NCBI RefSeq assembly: GCF_003151075.1
Contig: NZ_CP029482.1
Location: 6,230,001-6,294,000, forward strand
Direction of reading: 5' to 3'
Length of the DNA stretch: 64,000 nucleotides
Origin: Pseudomonas sp. 31-12
Lineage (GTDB): Bacteria; Pseudomonadota; Gammaproteobacteria; Pseudomonadales; Pseudomonadaceae
Shown here: positions 21,159 to 30,375 of the stretch, in pieces
Position numbering within the stretch: the first letter of the stretch is position 1
Layout of the letters: every line of letters starts with the position of its first letter
Notes under the pieces: model-generated
Told to the model about the DNA's origin: nothing
The model's input: only the letters and a program-made list of their open reading frames with translations
Database searches by the model: none
Position numbers and translations under genes: made by a program

Positions 21159-21983
21159 TTAGACCTGGGCGGTGCGCAGTTTTTCGCTGCGGCCGCGCAG
21201 CCACTCGAGGGTCAGCAACAGGATCACCGAGAAGGCGATCAGCAGCGTTGCTGCAGCAGCAATCGTCGGGCTGAGGTTTTCGCGGATACCGCTGAACATC
21301 TGCCGAGGCAAGGTCGCTTGTTCCGGGCCGGCGAGGAACAGCGTCACCACTACTTCATCGAACGACGTCGCGAAGGCAAACAGCGCACCGGAGATCACAC
21401 CCGGCGCAATCAGCGGCAACGTCACCCGGCGGAACGCCGTCAGCGGCGAAGCTCCCAGGCTGGCAGCGGCGCGCACCAGGTTATGGTTGAACCCCTGCAA
21501 GGTCGCCGACACGGTAATGATCACAAACGGCACACCCAGCACCGCATGCACCACGATCAGCGAGAAGAAGCTGTTGCCCAGGCCCAGCGGCGCAAAGAAC
21601 AGGTAGCTCGCCACACCGATGATCACCACCGGCACCACCATCGGCGAAATCACCAGCGCCATCACCAGCGCCTTGCCCGGGAAATCGCCCCGCGTCAGGC
21701 CGATCGCCGCCAGCGTCCCGAAGATCATTGCCAGTACCGTCGCCGCCGGGGCAACGATGATGCTGTTCTTCAATGCCCGCATCCATTCCGCCGAGGTGAA
21801 GAAGTCCTGATACCAGTGCAGCGAGAAGCCTTGCAGCGGATACACCAGGAAACTGCCCGAGTTGAACGACAGCGGAATGATCACCAGCACTGGCAGAATC
21901 AGGAACAACAGAATCAGGCCGCAGAGAATCCGCAAGCTGTAGAACCACACCCGCTCCACGGGCGACATATAAGGACTCAGCAT
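21159..21983 (-). CDS. agtD: ABC transporter permease (AgtD-like, PotC type)
   Basis: 274 residues with six hydrophobic spans and the coupling motif LVRAAASLGASPLTAFRRVTLPLIAPGV-type EAA loop. Second permease of the agt importer, which in P. aeruginosa takes up 4-aminobutyrate and 5-aminovalerate. It follows agtC after 12 bases and is last in the operon. Substrate is inferred from gene order and the AgtSR-like system upstream. Confidence 0.82.
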   Translation of the reverse strand: MLSPYMSPVERVWFYSLRILCGLILLFLILPVLVIIPLSFNSGSFLVYPLQGFSLHWYQDFFTSAEWMRALKNSIIVAPAATVLAMIFGTLAAIGLTRGDFPGKALVMALVISPMVVPVVIIGVASYLFFAPLGLGNSFFSLIVVHAVLGVPFVIITVSATLQGFNHNLVRAAASLGASPLTAFRRVTLPLIAPGVISGALFAFATSFDEVVVTLFLAGPEQATLPRQMFSGIRENLSPTIAAAATLLIAFSVILLLTLEWLRGRSEKLRTAQV

Positions 21984-21995
21984 TTCATTCTCCCC

Positions 21996-23243
21996 TTAGC
22001 TCAGGCGCAGACGACTGGCGCCCACCAGCCAGTTGTAAATCAGATAAAGCACCACGGTCGCCAACAGCAGCAACCCACCGAGTGCGGTTGCCATGCCCCA
22101 GTTGATGCTGGTGTTGGTGTAGAAGGCGACGAAGTAGCTGACCATCTGATCGTTCGGGCTGCCCAGCAACGCCGGGGTGATGTAGTAGCCGATCGCGAGG
22201 ATGAACACCAACAGGCAACCGGCGCCGACACCGGCATAGGTCTGCGGGAAGTACACCCGCCAGAAACTGGCGAACGGGTGGCAGCCAAGGGAAATCGCGG
22301 CGCGCATGTAGGTCGGCGAGATGCCTTTCATCACGCTGTAGATCGGCAGGATCATGAACGGCAGCAGGATGTGCACCATCGAGATGTAAACCCCGGTGCG
22401 GTTGAACACCAGCTCCAGCGGCTTATCGATAATGCCCATCGCCATCAGGCCGCTGTTGATCAGCCCGCCCGATTGCAGCAACACGATCCACGCGGCAACC
22501 CGCACCAGGATCGAGGTCCAGAACGGCAGCAACACCAGAATCATCAGCAGGTTGCTTTGGCGTGACGGCAGGTTCGCCAGCAGGTAGGCCAACGGATAAG
22601 CCAGCACCAGGCAGATCACGGTGATGATCAGGCCCATCCAGAACGTGCGGGCGAAGATGTCGAGGTAGATCGCCTGGTCGGGGGTGGCCGGGGCGATTTC
22701 GCCGAGGTCGTCGATGCGATGATCGACGGACGCCAGCAGGTAGTACGGCGTAATACTGCTGGTGTTGCGACGCACCGCTTGCCAATAGGCCGGGTCACCC
22801 CAACGCTCGTCGAGGCCTTCCAGCGCTTCTTTATAAGAGGCCGGTTCGGTGGCGAACGGCAAGGCGCGGGCGGTTTTGGTCAGCAGGCTGCGGTAGCCGG
22901 CCAACTCCATGTTCAAGCGTTTGGACAGATCGCCCAGGGTCTGATTTTTGCGCGCTTCAGCGAGGTCTTCGCTGGCCGCCTTGTAAACCGGTTCAGCGGG
23001 CAGGCCGCGGCCGTCCCAACTGGCGATGGCCTCCACGGTGCGCGGCATGCCGCCGACCACTTCCGGGTTACCAACGCTTTTGTAGAGCAGCGCCACGATC
23101 GGCACCAGGAACACCAGCAACAGAAACAGCACCAACGGCGCGATCAAGGCTTGTGCCTTCCAGCGGTTGATCCGCTCGGCGTGCTTGAGCCGCTGCTTCA
23201 AGGTGGGGTCAGTGCCCGCGTTCAGGGGAATGGCGGTGGCCAT
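21996..23243 (-). CDS. agtC: ABC transporter permease (AgtC-like, PotB type)
   Basis: 415 residues. TM1 spans about residues 31-53; an unusually long stretch of about 140 hydrophilic residues follows before TM2 near 202-222, as in other permeases of this long PotB subgroup. The EAA loop reads MRAAISLGCHPFASFWRVYFP. The ATG at 23243 has CCGGAG six bases before it; an open extension of 15 codons upstream is not supported. Confidence 0.82.
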   Translation of the reverse strand: MATAIPLNAGTDPTLKQRLKHAERINRWKAQALIAPLVLFLLLVFLVPIVALLYKSVGNPEVVGGMPRTVEAIASWDGRGLPAEPVYKAASEDLAEARKNQTLGDLSKRLNMELAGYRSLLTKTARALPFATEPASYKEALEGLDERWGDPAYWQAVRRNTSSITPYYLLASVDHRIDDLGEIAPATPDQAIYLDIFARTFWMGLIITVICLVLAYPLAYLLANLPSRQSNLLMILVLLPFWTSILVRVAAWIVLLQSGGLINSGLMAMGIIDKPLELVFNRTGVYISMVHILLPFMILPIYSVMKGISPTYMRAAISLGCHPFASFWRVYFPQTYAGVGAGCLLVFILAIGYYITPALLGSPNDQMVSYFVAFYTNTSINWGMATALGGLLLLATVVLYLIYNWLVGASRLRLS

Positions 23244-23288
23244 GGCGTACTCCGGAAATCTTTGATCATTGCAGAGGCATACAAACAA

Positions 23289-23383
23289 CCTGTGGGAGCT
23301 GGCTTGCCTGCGATGGCGCCATCAGATTCAACATCTCTGTTCTCTGACACACCCTCATCGCGGGCAAGCCCGCTCCCACAAGG
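23289..23383. repeat. REP doublet inside the agt operon
   Basis: Inverted REP copies at 23289-23314 and 23357-23383 between agtB and agtC. The left copy is degenerate (GCTGGCTTGCCTGCGAT), the right one intact (GCGGGCAAGCCCGCTCCCAC). Since it lies within an operon, it may shape mRNA ends and make agtB more abundant than the permeases. Confidence 0.85.
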
Positions 23384-23445
23384 ATTGCGGTGTTCAAACC
23401 CTTAACTGACCGGCATTGGGCAAAGCCTATGCCACAGGGTCGTGC

Positions 23446-24489
23446 TTACTTCGCAGCCCAGGAATTGAAGCGCTGTTCCAGTTGCTCGCCGTTGTCAGCC
23501 CAGAAGCTGACGTCGATTTGCACTTGGTTGGCGATGTTTTCCGGGGTGGTCGGCATGTCTTTCAGGACATCCTTGGACAACAACGGTACGGCTTGAATGT
23601 TGGCCGGGCCGTAAGCGATGTTTTCCGAGTAAGTCTTCTGCTGCTGCGGAGCCACCGAGAATGCGATGAATTTCTTCGCCGCTTCGGCGCGCTTGGCGTC
23701 CAGACCTTTCGGAATCGCCCATGCGTCGAAGTCGTAGATACCGCCGTTCCACACGACTTTCAGGTTGCTTTCTTTCTGCACGGCGGCGATCCGGCCGTTG
23801 TAGGCCGAGCTCATGACCACGTCACCGGACGCGAGGTATTGCGGCGGTTGTGCACCGGCTTCCCACCACTGAATGCTTGGCTTGAGCTCATCGAGTTTCT
23901 TGAATGCGCGATCCTGGCCATCTTTGCCGGCCAGCACTTTATAGACGTCTTTCGGCGCAACGCCGTCGGCCATCAGTGCGAATTCCAGGGTGTACTTGGC
24001 GCCTTTGCGCAGGCCGCGCTTGCCCGGGAATTTCTTGGTATCCCAGAAATCTACCCAGCTGGTCGGTGCGGAGGCCAGTTTGTCGGCGTTGTAGGCCAAC
24101 ACGGTCGACCACACGAAGAAACCTACGCCACAAGGCTGGATAGCACCCTTGACGTAATCTTCGGATTTGCCGAACAGCGCAGGGTCAAGTTGCTCGAACA
24201 TGTCTTCGTCGCAACCGCGAGACAGTTCTGGCGATTCAACTTCCACCAGGTCCCAGGACACGCTCTTGGTGTCGACCATGGCTTTGACCTTGGCCATCTC
24301 ACCGTTGTATTCGCCTGCCACGATCTTGCCGTTGCCAGCCGCTTCCCACGGTGCATAGAACGCTTTGGCCTGCGCGGCCTTGTTCGCCCCGCCAAAGGAC
24401 ACCACGGTCAAATCCGGGCCCGCCGCCATCGCGTGTGCCGCACCGATCATGCCCATGACCAAAGCGGTGAATTTCAGGGATCTCAACAT
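23446..24489 (-). CDS. agtB: periplasmic substrate-binding protein of the agt importer
   Basis: 347-residue type II solute-binding protein of the spermidine/putrescine-like class. The signal peptide MLRSLKFTALVMGMIGAAHAMAA is followed by DLTVVSFGGANKAAQ, and the C-terminal half has the WAIPKGLDAKRAEAAKKFI pattern of PotD relatives. A 60-base gap separates it from agtA; a REP doublet follows. Likely binds 5-aminovalerate/GABA, judged by synteny with P. aeruginosa. Confidence 0.83.
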   Translation of the reverse strand: MLRSLKFTALVMGMIGAAHAMAAGPDLTVVSFGGANKAAQAKAFYAPWEAAGNGKIVAGEYNGEMAKVKAMVDTKSVSWDLVEVESPELSRGCDEDMFEQLDPALFGKSEDYVKGAIQPCGVGFFVWSTVLAYNADKLASAPTSWVDFWDTKKFPGKRGLRKGAKYTLEFALMADGVAPKDVYKVLAGKDGQDRAFKKLDELKPSIQWWEAGAQPPQYLASGDVVMSSAYNGRIAAVQKESNLKVVWNGGIYDFDAWAIPKGLDAKRAEAAKKFIAFSVAPQQQKTYSENIAYGPANIQAVPLLSKDVLKDMPTTPENIANQVQIDVSFWADNGEQLEQRFNSWAAK

Positions 24490-24537
24490 TTATTGTTCTC
24501 TCCACGTGCAGGGTTGGTGTTGGTGTAGCCGGGGCGA

Positions 24538-25662
24538 TCAATGCGCCTCTAGAAGTGGGTCGAGCGCGCGAACGTGTTCGACCTGCCAGCCAAGCGGTAC
24601 CACATCGCCGACGGCGAGCGCGGGATCGAGCTCGGCAATCGGTTGTTTCACGAAGAAGTCGGTCTTGCCGCAGACTTCCAGGCGAACCCGGACGTGGTCG
24701 CCCAGATAGATGAATTCCGCCACCCGCCCTGAGAAGCGGTTGACGCAGGATTCGCTGGAGCCGTTGAGGCTTACGCGTTCCGGACGAATCGACAGCGTGA
24801 CCGGTTCGCCGGTTTTGCCGACGTTGACCGCCAGGGCTTCAACCTTTTCACCGCGACCGAGTTCGACGATGCAACGATCGCCGGTCTGGCTGTGCAAGCG
24901 GCCGTTGAGGCGGTTGTTCTCGCCGATGAAATTGGCGACGAAGGTGTTTTTCGGCTCTTCATAGAGGGTGCGCGGCGCAGCGATCTGCTGGATCTCGCCC
25001 TGATGGAACACCGCCACACGGTCGGACATGGTCAGGGCTTCACCCTGGTCGTGAGTCACGTAGACCACGGTCACGCCGAGGCGCTGGTGCAGGTGTTTGA
25101 TTTCCATCTGCATGTGTTCGCGCAGTTGTTTGTCCAATGCGCCGAGGGGTTCGTCCATCAGCACCAGTTGCGGTTCGAACACCAAGGCGCGGGCCAGGGC
25201 CACACGCTGTTGCTGGCCGCCGGACAGTTGCGCCGGATAGCGCTGGGCGAAGGCGTCGAGCTGAACCATGCTCAGGACTTTTTTGACCTTGTCACTGACG
25301 TCGCTCTTGTTCAAACCGCGCACGGTCAGCGGAAACGCCAGGTTCTCGGCGACGGTCATGTGCGGGAACAACGCGTAATTCTGGAACACCATGCCGATGT
25401 CGCGCTTGTGCGGCGGCACGTTGTTGATGGAGCGCCCGGCCAGTAGGATTTCGCCGGCAGTCGGCGTTTCGAAACCGGCGAGCATCATCAGGCTGGTGGT
25501 CTTGCCGGAGCCGGACGGCCCGAGCAAGGTGAGGAACTCGCCTTTGCGAATTTCCAGGTTGAGGTCTTTGACGATCAGGTTCTCGCCGTCGTAGCTTTTT
25601 TGCACTCCACGAAAGCTGACCAGAATGTCACTGGCCCCTGCGTTTGAATCGACCTGGCTCAT
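24538..25662 (-). CDS. agtA: ABC transporter ATPase of the agt importer
   Basis: 374 residues. Walker A GPSGSGKTT, signature LSGGQQQRVALARAL and Walker B LVLMDEPLGALD are all in place; the C-terminal part is a TOBE domain (LSIRPERVSL). First gene of agtABCD. The ATG at 25662 has AAGG upstream; a GTG two codons earlier is the alternative. A perfect GTAGGG/CCCTAC palindrome lies about 110 bases upstream. Confidence 0.85.
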   Translation of the reverse strand: MSQVDSNAGASDILVSFRGVQKSYDGENLIVKDLNLEIRKGEFLTLLGPSGSGKTTSLMMLAGFETPTAGEILLAGRSINNVPPHKRDIGMVFQNYALFPHMTVAENLAFPLTVRGLNKSDVSDKVKKVLSMVQLDAFAQRYPAQLSGGQQQRVALARALVFEPQLVLMDEPLGALDKQLREHMQMEIKHLHQRLGVTVVYVTHDQGEALTMSDRVAVFHQGEIQQIAAPRTLYEEPKNTFVANFIGENNRLNGRLHSQTGDRCIVELGRGEKVEALAVNVGKTGEPVTLSIRPERVSLNGSSESCVNRFSGRVAEFIYLGDHVRVRLEVCGKTDFFVKQPIAELDPALAVGDVVPLGWQVEHVRALDPLLEAH

Positions 25663-25772
25663 ACCCACACCTTTTTTGTTGATGACTGCTGTGGACTAAG
25701 CCTAGTGGACGGTGGGGAGCGCGCAAATCGGGGCGCAGGAGAGAATCGCCTCAGCGGGATGGAAGGTTGGGG

Positions 25773-25788
25773 GTAGGGATTGCCCTAC
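25773..25788. promoter_or_regulatory. palindromic candidate operator upstream of agtA
   Basis: GTAGGGATTGCCCTAC is a perfect 6+6 inverted repeat with a four-base centre, 110 bases upstream of the agtA start. The size and symmetry fit a dimeric NarL/LuxR-type response regulator such as the AgtR encoded next door. Confidence 0.5.
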
Positions 25789-25895
25789 ACGGATGGCGGG
25801 GATGGGTAGGTGCGGCGGCGGCTTGAAGCTGCAAGCCGCGGGAATGGGCAAAAGCGGGTTAGTAAGCATGTCGCAAATGGACATCCCACCGCGGA

Positions 25896-25991
25896 CCTGT
25901 GGGAGCGAGCTTGCTCGCGATTGCGGAGTGTCAGTCGACATATGCTATGAATGTTCCACCGTCATCGCGGGCAAGCCCGCTCCCACATGGG
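25896..25991. repeat. REP doublet (REPIN)
   Basis: Inverted copies GTGGGAGCGAGCTTGCTCGC and GCGGGCAAGCCCGCTCCCAC around a loop containing GTGTCAGTCGACAT. Lies just behind the agtR stop. Confidence 0.88.
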
Positions 25992-26004
25992 GCTGCGGGG
26001 GGGC

Positions 26005-26634
26005 TTAGAGGAGTTTGTGTTCCATCGCGTACTTCACCAGTTCCGCCAGGGAGGTGATGTTGAGCTTTTGCATCAGCCGCGCCTTGTGAGTGCTGATGGT
26101 TTTGCTGCTGAGGGCCAGTTGCTGCGCGATGTCGTTGACGTTGGCGCCCTGGGCCAGGCGTTCGAACACCGAGAACTCACGCTCCGATAGCAACGAATGC
26201 AACGGCCGCGAATCGGTCAGGCCGACTTCGAAGACCATGCGGTCGGCCAGGTCCGGGTCGATGTAACGACCGCCCGCCGCGACTTTGCGAATCGCCGTCA
26301 GCAGCAGTGCCGGATCGCTGTCCTTGGTCGCGTAACCCGCAGCGCCGACTTTCAGCGCCCTGGCGGCCATTTGCGCTTCGTCGTGCATCGACAGCACCAG
26401 AATGGCCGGCGGATTGTTCAGCGCACGAATCCGCGGAATCGCTTCCAGACCATTGACGCCCGGCATGGAGATGTCCAGCAATACCACTTCGCAGGGAACA
26501 TGCCGCAGGGTCTCGAGCAACTGCTCGCCATTGCTCGCCTCCCCTACCACCAGTAAGTCCTTGGCCAAGCCAATCAACTGCTTGATGCCTTCACGGACGA
26601 TGGTGTGGTCTTCGGCTACCAGTACACGGATCAC
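26005..26634 (-). CDS. agtR: NarL-type response regulator (AgtR-like)
   Basis: 209 residues. The receiver domain has the phosphoacceptor D54 in VLLDISMPG with acidic pocket AEDH; the C-terminus is a LuxR-type helix-turn-helix (LSEREFSVFERLAQG and SSKTISTHKARLMQKL). The GTG at 26634 is favoured by GGAGA six bases upstream; an ATG four codons earlier (26646) is possible. Partner of the kinase just upstream. In P. aeruginosa AgtSR controls agtABCD and the response to peptidoglycan fragments. Confidence 0.84.
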   Translation of the reverse strand: MIRVLVAEDHTIVREGIKQLIGLAKDLLVVGEASNGEQLLETLRHVPCEVVLLDISMPGVNGLEAIPRIRALNNPPAILVLSMHDEAQMAARALKVGAAGYATKDSDPALLLTAIRKVAAGGRYIDPDLADRMVFEVGLTDSRPLHSLLSEREFSVFERLAQGANVNDIAQQLALSSKTISTHKARLMQKLNITSLAELVKYAMEHKLL

Positions 26635-26670
26635 AGTCTTCTCCATTTTTCTTGTTTCAGAGCCAAGATC

Positions 26671-26748
26671 ATTCGCGGGCAAGCCACGCTCCCACAGGGT
26701 TTTGCGTTGTTCACACTATCCCTGTCGGAGCGAGCCTGCTCGCGAAGG
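26671..26748. repeat. REP doublet between agtS and agtR
   Basis: Inverted copies at 26671-26699 and 26720-26748, slightly diverged from one another (GCCACGCTCCC; CTGTCGGAGCG). It splits an otherwise co-transcribed kinase-regulator pair. Confidence 0.85.
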
Positions 26749-26773
26749 CTTCAGTACAGACACCACAAATACT

Positions 26774-29170
26774 TCAGGCCTCATTCACCGGCACTCGCAC
26801 ACTCAACGTCGTGCCCTCCCCCGGCTCACTCTCCAGCGACAACCGCCCACCCATGATCAACACCCGCTCACGCATGCCGACCACCCCGAAGGACGTCGCC
26901 CTGCCGGTGGCGGGAACAAATCCTACGCCATCATCGCTAACCGTCAGACACAACTCGTCGCCTTCCAGCGTCAACGTCAGTTCGACAGTATGCGCCTGGG
27001 CATGGCGCATGACATTGGTCAGCGCTTCCTGAAGGATCCGGAACAGCCCAATGGCCTTGGCGTCACTGAGCACCGGCAGATTCTCCGGCACCTGCACCAG
27101 ACACGGAATCTGCGTGCGCGCCTCGAAGCGCCGGGCCTGCCACTCGATGGCGGACGCGATCCCGGCATCGAGAATCGGTGGTCGCAGCGCCGTCGCCACA
27201 TCGCGCACCAACTGGAACAGCTGCGCAATCAGGCGTTTCATGCTGTTCAATCGCTCATTCAGACCCGGGTCGAGTTGGGCATAGGCCAATTCGCACATGG
27301 AGGTTTCCAGCTTGAGCACGGTCAACATCTGACCCAACTCGTCGTGAACTTCCCGGGCGATGCGGGCTTTTTCCTCTTCGCGCACGCTCTCCAGGTGAGC
27401 GGACAGCTCACGCAGCTGCTCGCGGGAGCTGGCCAGTTCCAGTTCGATGCGCTTGCTCTCGCTGATGTCCCAGACAATTCCGTCCCAGACATACGCGCCG
27501 TCCTCGAGTCGACGGGTGATGGCCTTGATCTCGGCCCAGCGCTGTTCGCCTGAACGGGTAAGAATCCGCCCCTGCCACGACCAGTCACTGTCCGTATCCA
27601 GCGCATGGTCCTGAGTCTGGTGATAGCTGGCCTTGTCGTCCGGATGCACCAGACTGCGCAGGCCTTTGTCGCGATGGGCCAGAGTCGCCGGCGAGTAGCC
27701 CACCAGACTCTCGCTGCCTTCACTGATGTAGGCAAAATCGATCTGCCCTGTCACCGGCGCCCGCTCCAGGCGAAAGACCAATCCCGGAACGTTGGCGGCA
27801 ATCCCCTGCAACCGTGCTTCGCTTTCCTGCAACGCCGCAAGGGCACGACGACGCTCAGTGACGTCGTTGAGGTAAACCACCAGGTATTCACCCCCGCGAA
27901 AGCGCATGAAGCTCAACGAGACATCGGTCGGCAGGATGCTGCCATCGGCTCGTACACAGTTGGTTTCGAAACTTTGCGGCCCCTCTTCGCTGGCCCGGGC
28001 GCGCTTCCACAGGTTTAACCAGCGGTCCATGTGCAAGCCCGGCTCGAAGTCGATCAATGGCCGATCAATGATTGCACCGGACGGATAGCCGAGCATGGTT
28101 TCAGCGGCGCGGTTGGCATAGCGCACGTGACTGTCCCAGTTGACCCAGAGGATGCCGACGGTGCTTTGATCGATGGAGAACTGCGTCAGGCGCAACGCCT
28201 CTTCACTGGCCTCGCGCAGGGCAATGTCCTCGCGCGCCGCCAATAGACGCTGCTCCAGACTGTGTTGTTGGCGGCGCTGCCAGAACACGATGGCCATGCT
28301 GCTCAGCATCAATACCGCCATCAGCAGGCAGAGGTTTTGCCAGAATCCCCGGGATTCGGTCAGGCGTGGGTATTTGGGTTGCAGCCATTGGTTGTGCAGT
28401 TGTTCAAGGTCTTTGGCCGGGATTGCCCGCAGTGCGCTTTCGACGATGCCGGCCAGTTCCGGCTGGTCTCGACGTGTGGCGACCCGCAGCAATTGCGGCA
28501 AGCCGATGTCACCCACCACGACCAGCCCGGAGAACTCAGGCTCCACGGATAAACGTCCCAACTGCGCTTCATCGACCACGGCGTAACCAGCCTGCTGGCT
28601 CAGCAACAGCTGCAACGCCTGGCGCTCGATCGGTACGCCTTGCAGGTTCAGGTGGGGATAGTTGCCGCGAAGGTAATCGGCCGTCGCGCTGGGCATGCGC
28701 ACGGCGACGCGGGTCTGGCTGTCGAGTTTCTCCAGCTCCACCACACCAGCGCTTTTCTGATCGCTGACCACCAGTTGCGGCACTCGCATGTAGGGGTCAG
28801 AGAACTGCCAGAACCGCAGGCCGGCGGGGGTTTGGGTCAGCCCGGGGGCAATGTCGATTTCACCCTCGCGCGCGGCGGCTTCCAGTTGCGCGAGGTCGGG
28901 GAAATTACGCCAGCTCAGTTCGACCTTGAGGGCCTTGGCCAGCCATTTCATCAACTCGACGTTGACCCCGGACAAGCGCTGCAAGCGGCGATCGTATTGC
29001 GCGTAAGGCGCCTGCAACACCAGCCCCACGCGCAATTCGCCGTGTGCGGCCAGCCACTGTTGTTGCTTGGGCGACAAGGGCGCGACGTGCGCCGGTGGCG
29101 CGGAAGCCGCCCAACTCATCAAGGGAAACCACAAACAGCCGATAACCCACAGGCAGCGAAAACGCATCAT
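26774..29170 (-). CDS. agtS: hybrid-input sensor histidine kinase (AgtS-like)
   Basis: About 798 residues. A signal sequence precedes a periplasmic SBP_bac_3-type amino-acid-binding domain (about 30-265, beginning WLAAHGELRVGL). One TM span lies near 279-297; two PAS domains follow, and a HisKA_3 dimerisation domain with the phospho-His in AREVHDELGQ near residue 608, then a HATPase with DDGVGF near 747. The ATG at 29170 is preferred; a TTG seven codons upstream is weaker. The fused binding domain suggests direct ligand sensing, which fits 5-aminovalerate/GABA. Confidence 0.82.
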   Translation of the reverse strand: MMRFRCLWVIGCLWFPLMSWAASAPPAHVAPLSPKQQQWLAAHGELRVGLVLQAPYAQYDRRLQRLSGVNVELMKWLAKALKVELSWRNFPDLAQLEAAAREGEIDIAPGLTQTPAGLRFWQFSDPYMRVPQLVVSDQKSAGVVELEKLDSQTRVAVRMPSATADYLRGNYPHLNLQGVPIERQALQLLLSQQAGYAVVDEAQLGRLSVEPEFSGLVVVGDIGLPQLLRVATRRDQPELAGIVESALRAIPAKDLEQLHNQWLQPKYPRLTESRGFWQNLCLLMAVLMLSSMAIVFWQRRQQHSLEQRLLAAREDIALREASEEALRLTQFSIDQSTVGILWVNWDSHVRYANRAAETMLGYPSGAIIDRPLIDFEPGLHMDRWLNLWKRARASEEGPQSFETNCVRADGSILPTDVSLSFMRFRGGEYLVVYLNDVTERRRALAALQESEARLQGIAANVPGLVFRLERAPVTGQIDFAYISEGSESLVGYSPATLAHRDKGLRSLVHPDDKASYHQTQDHALDTDSDWSWQGRILTRSGEQRWAEIKAITRRLEDGAYVWDGIVWDISESKRIELELASSREQLRELSAHLESVREEEKARIAREVHDELGQMLTVLKLETSMCELAYAQLDPGLNERLNSMKRLIAQLFQLVRDVATALRPPILDAGIASAIEWQARRFEARTQIPCLVQVPENLPVLSDAKAIGLFRILQEALTNVMRHAQAHTVELTLTLEGDELCLTVSDDGVGFVPATGRATSFGVVGMRERVLIMGGRLSLESEPGEGTTLSVRVPVNEA

Positions 29171-29243
29171 TGAAGTCTCACACACTGACAAATACTGACC
29201 AACCCATTAGGCTGCCGGAATAACTTCTGGCCTGGAATATCCG

Positions 29244-30236
29244 ATGCCCCCTGTCTACCGCCTGGCATTGCCAGCATTGTGCCTGTCGCTGATCCTGCCT
29301 TGCGCCTTTTCCGTCGAGGCGGCCGATCCTGCGCCTGCTGCCGCGGAAAAACCCGCAGAAGAAAAACCGGTCGAACGCCAGCCACTGCTTGAGCGTAGTC
29401 AGGAAGAAGCGACAGCACTCGAGCGACAAATCCCTGCGCAGGAACAGCAACAACTGCAAGCCGGCGCCGACACCTTTCTTGCGTTGTGGAAACCGGCCAA
29501 TACCGCCGAGCCCAAAGGTGCGGTGATTATCATCCCGGGCGCCGGCGAAACCGTTGACTGGCCGCAAGCAATCGGCCCGTTGCGCAACAAATTGCCCGAC
29601 GCCAAGTGGAGCAGCCTGAGTATCACCTTGCCGGACGTGCAAAGCGATGCCATCGCACCACGCGTCATGGAAATGCCACCAACGCTCAAGGCGCCGGAAA
29701 CCGGCAGCAAGGACTCGACTACGGCAGCCCCCATCGAGCAAGCGGCCGGTGGTGAAGCGGAAGTTGCCGACAAGGCCATCGCCGAAACCACCGAGGAGCA
29801 AGCCAAAGCCAATGCCGAGCGCATCTTTGCTCGCATTGATGCGGCTATTGCCTATGCCGAACAACAAAGCGCTCGCAGCATCGTGGTATTGGGCCATGGC
29901 ACCGGTGCTTATTGGGCCGCGCGTTATCTGAGCGAAAAGCAGCCGTCGCAAGTGGAGAAATTTGTGATGGTCGCGGCACAGACACCTGCCGCGGCGAAGC
30001 CCGAGCTGGTTGAACTGACGCCGACACTGAAGCTGCCGACGGCGGACATCTTCTATATGGACAAGCCGCTGGATCGCAACGCAGCGCTGGCACGGATGCA
30101 GGCCAGCAAGCGCTTGAAGACTTCGGCGTTCAGCCAGGTGTCGCTCAAGGCGCTGCCCGGTAATGCAAAGGCCGAGCAAGAGCAACTCGTGCGGCGGGTG
30201 CGTGGTTTGTTAAATCCGCAGAAGGCGGCGGACTGA
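29244..30236 (+). CDS. DUF3530 family alpha/beta-hydrolase-like protein
   Basis: 330 residues. A signal peptide (LALPALCLSLILPCAFS) precedes a low-complexity Ala/Glu/Pro-rich stretch (residues 28-75, and again about 155-190). The fold resembles an alpha/beta hydrolase, but the usual nucleophile elbow GxSxG reads GHGTG, without serine, so enzyme activity is doubtful. Exported and of unknown role. Divergent from agtS, with 73 bases between the starts. Confidence 0.75.
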   Translation: MPPVYRLALPALCLSLILPCAFSVEAADPAPAAAEKPAEEKPVERQPLLERSQEEATALERQIPAQEQQQLQAGADTFLALWKPANTAEPKGAVIIIPGAGETVDWPQAIGPLRNKLPDAKWSSLSITLPDVQSDAIAPRVMEMPPTLKAPETGSKDSTTAAPIEQAAGGEAEVADKAIAETTEEQAKANAERIFARIDAAIAYAEQQSARSIVVLGHGTGAYWAARYLSEKQPSQVEKFVMVAAQTPAAAKPELVELTPTLKLPTADIFYMDKPLDRNAALARMQASKRLKTSAFSQVSLKALPGNAKAEQEQLVRRVRGLLNPQKAAD

Positions 30237-30251
30237 CAGACCGCGTCGCTC

Positions 30252-30346
30252 CATTCGCGGGCAAGCCCGCTCCCACAGGTTTACATGTCGATAGCAAAAA
30301 TTGCGTACGACTCAAATCCTGTGGGAGCGGGCTTGCTCGCGAAGGC
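30252..30346. repeat. REP doublet (REPIN)
   Basis: Inverted copies with core GCGGGCAAGCCCGCTCCCAC and GTGGGAGCGGGCTTGCTCGC around a loop of about 38 bases, between the convergent DUF3530 gene and the DjlA-like gene. Confidence 0.9.
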
Positions 30347-30375
30347 GACATCACTGACGGCACATATCTTTGCCG

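Larger units (their letters stand above)
25669..26004. other. intergenic region between agtR and agtA
   Basis: 336 bases without a gene. From the agtA side it holds the palindrome at 25773-25788, a stem-loop GCGGCTTG/CAAGCCGC at 25818-25839, and a REP doublet at 25896-25991. The agtA promoter should be here, but no clear -35/-10 pair was found. Confidence 0.6.

Noticed and set aside
21105..22565. 486-codon frame opposite agtD and agtC
   Set aside because: Extremely rich in Gln, His and Arg; a shadow of hydrophobic permease genes.
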